From: JABCPH02 sp963524305
Lineage (GTDB): Bacteria > Fusobacteriota > Fusobacteriia > Fusobacteriales > Leptotrichiaceae
Assembly: GCA_963524305.1 (NCBI GenBank)
Contig: CAURGH010000041.1
Location: 1 to 6,563, forward strand
Length of the DNA: 6,563 bases
Direction: 5' to 3'
Shown here: in pieces, positions 5,751-6,563 of the stretch
How positions within the stretch are numbered: position 1 is the stretch's first letter
Layout: the number at the start of each line of letters is the position of its first letter
Notes under the pieces: generated by a model
What the model saw: only the letters and a program-made list of their open reading frames with translations
What the model was told of the DNA's origin: nothing
The model's database searches: none
Position numbers and translations under genes: made by a program

Positions 5751-6563
5751 ATTTTATCTTCACTTCTCCACCTTTTATATCAACAGTTGAAGCTCCTGCT
5801 CCAATTGTTATCCCATCTGCATCTGCTGTAAATTCATCACTTGCATTTATACCTATACTGCTAGAGTCTATACTAATTTTAGAACTGGATACTTTCATAT
5901 TAACTTCAGAATTACCTTCAATATTAGTATCTGCACCTGATGATTTTAAATTAACTGTCGATGTTCCTGAAATATCCATTGTTCCTGATGAATCTATATT
6001 AACTTTTGAAGTTCCTGAAATATTTACTGAACCTCGTGACGACATATCTATTATACTTCCAACACTTATACTAAAAACTTCACTATTTAAAGTAAAATCA
6101 TACATCGGTTTTCCAGCATTTGCTTCACTTTGACTATTCCCCAAAGTAAAATTCCTTTTATCTGGATTAGTAAATCTTCCATTACCATTATTATTTACCG
6201 CTCCCATTACCAATGCATGCGTTTCGTTTTCACTTGGAAAATAAAGTGCAACTCTGTCATTTGTTTCTGGTGCTGGTGTAAATCCTGTATTTGTCTGACT
6301 GTATGGTGTTACGTATGGAAAATAGCTTTTTCCTGCGTATTTATCCGCTTCACTTTGTACAGCTCCTCCCAGTTTTCTTAGCCCTTCTGTCAAGTCAACC
6401 GTCATAACTGCAATATCGCTTGCTTTCACTTCCTGACTTCTGTTATTATTTTTTTCCTGCTCCTCAACAACATATATATTTACAGGCTTTATTCCCATAG
6501 TTCTTCCTTCAAGATTATCCGAACTCCCCTCAGCCCTTCCATGCTCACTCTTGCTCTCATCTG
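5749..6563 (-). CDS. vgrG: VgrG / gp5-like spike protein of a contractile injection system (3' part, start outside window)
   Basis: This is the C-terminal part of a membrane-puncturing spike protein that carries effectors on a contractile tail or type VI-like machine. The frame stays open to the window edge, so the true start lies outside. An internal ATG at 6498 has an AAGGAAG-like sequence before it, but the frame upstream also reads well as a polar linker, so I treat it as internal. Counting from that Met, residues 59-67 (YFPYVTPYS), 81-91 (DRVALYFPSEN) and 94-102 (HALVMGAVN) match the OB-fold region of Firmicute-type VgrG/gp5 proteins. From about residue 155 the chain becomes a beta-helix of Ser/Gly/Asn/Ile-rich 8-residue units (a 16-residue period such as ISGTSKVNIDSSGTMD then ISGTSTVNLKSSG), as in the T4 gp5 needle. 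It ends in IKGGEVKIK with no fused effector domain, so a partner gene must carry the payload. Its TAG stop overlaps the SD of the next gene. Confidence 0.85.
   Translation of the reverse strand, partial: DESKSEHGRAEGSSDNLEGRTMGIKPVNIYVVEEQEKNNNRSQEVKASDIAVMTVDLTEGLRKLGGAVQSEADKYAGKSYFPYVTPYSQTNTGFTPAPETNDRVALYFPSENETHALVMGAVNNNGNGRFTNPDKRNFTLGNSQSEANAGKPMYDFTLNSEVFSISVGSIIDMSSRGSVNISGTSKVNIDSSGTMDISGTSTVNLKSSGADTNIEGNSEVNMKVSSSKISIDSSSIGINASDEFTADADGITIGAGASTVDIKGGEVKIK

Noticed and set aside
1719..6381. Other plus-strand open frames (for example 2203-2484, 4075-4257, 5384-5572, 6130-6381)
   Set aside because: All lie opposite minus-strand genes, have low-complexity Phe/Leu/Ser or Cys/Trp-rich products, and lack an SD.
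6496..6498. ATG with an AAGGAAG-like sequence as the true start of the spike gene
   Set aside because: The frame is open upstream to the window edge, reads as a polar linker, and VgrG proteins carry a large hub domain before the OB fold. Not excluded, but less likely.
1..6563. CRISPR array, tRNA, rRNA or riboswitch
   Set aside because: No regular spaced repeats, cloverleaf-like sequence or conserved RNA motif was seen; spacers between genes are too short to hold them.

Overview
This window is strongly AT-rich. Every gene I can support lies on the minus strand, so it reads right to left as one compact, probably co-transcribed array. Most starts have a clear purine-rich Shine-Dalgarno (SD) sequence, which argues against Bacteroidota. 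Base composition, short spacers and the lipoprotein style suggest a low-GC, SD-using bacterium. My best guess is Fusobacteriota (Leptotrichia-like), with Clostridia as the alternative; this is inference, since no taxonomic marker gene is present.

Layout in transcription order. (1) 6563-5749: the 3' part of a VgrG / gp5-like spike gene of a contractile injection system, with an OB-fold region and a C-terminal beta-helix of 8/16-residue repeats; its 5' part lies beyond the window. (2) 5739-4869: two overlapping open frames that look like one unrecognised protein broken by a +1 frameshift near base 5535. (3) 4951-4457: a small protein with the HAE...PCxxC zinc signature of a cytidine-deaminase-fold toxin. 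Its closest resemblance is to the DddA / SCP1.201-like group (HxEGQ followed by CGFC). It has no ribosome binding site and begins inside the end of the preceding frame, so a second frameshift, or a recombination junction, probably separates it from an N-terminal delivery domain. (4) 4429-3659: an unrecognised acidic helical protein immediately after the toxin, the leading candidate for its immunity protein. (5) 3645-2506: a MORN_2-repeat protein of the YwqK-antitoxin type with an extra C-terminal domain. (6) 2479-1406: an unrecognised protein whose N-terminus faintly recalls the VgrG hub. (7) 1354-110: a lipoprotein with Sel1/TPR-like repeats. A strong hairpin with a T-run at 87-40 ends the unit.

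Together this reads as a 'spike plus effector plus immunity' island: VgrG delivers, the deaminase is the payload, and the downstream genes (candidate immunity protein, YwqK-like MORN protein, Sel1 lipoprotein) probably neutralise this or related toxins. The most interesting point is a candidate DddA-like deaminase effector next to VgrG in an AT-rich, possibly fusobacterial genome. Its reading frame appears interrupted twice while the presumed immunity genes stay intact. Gene-free stretches are all short; the longest is the first ~109 bases, which hold the terminator.
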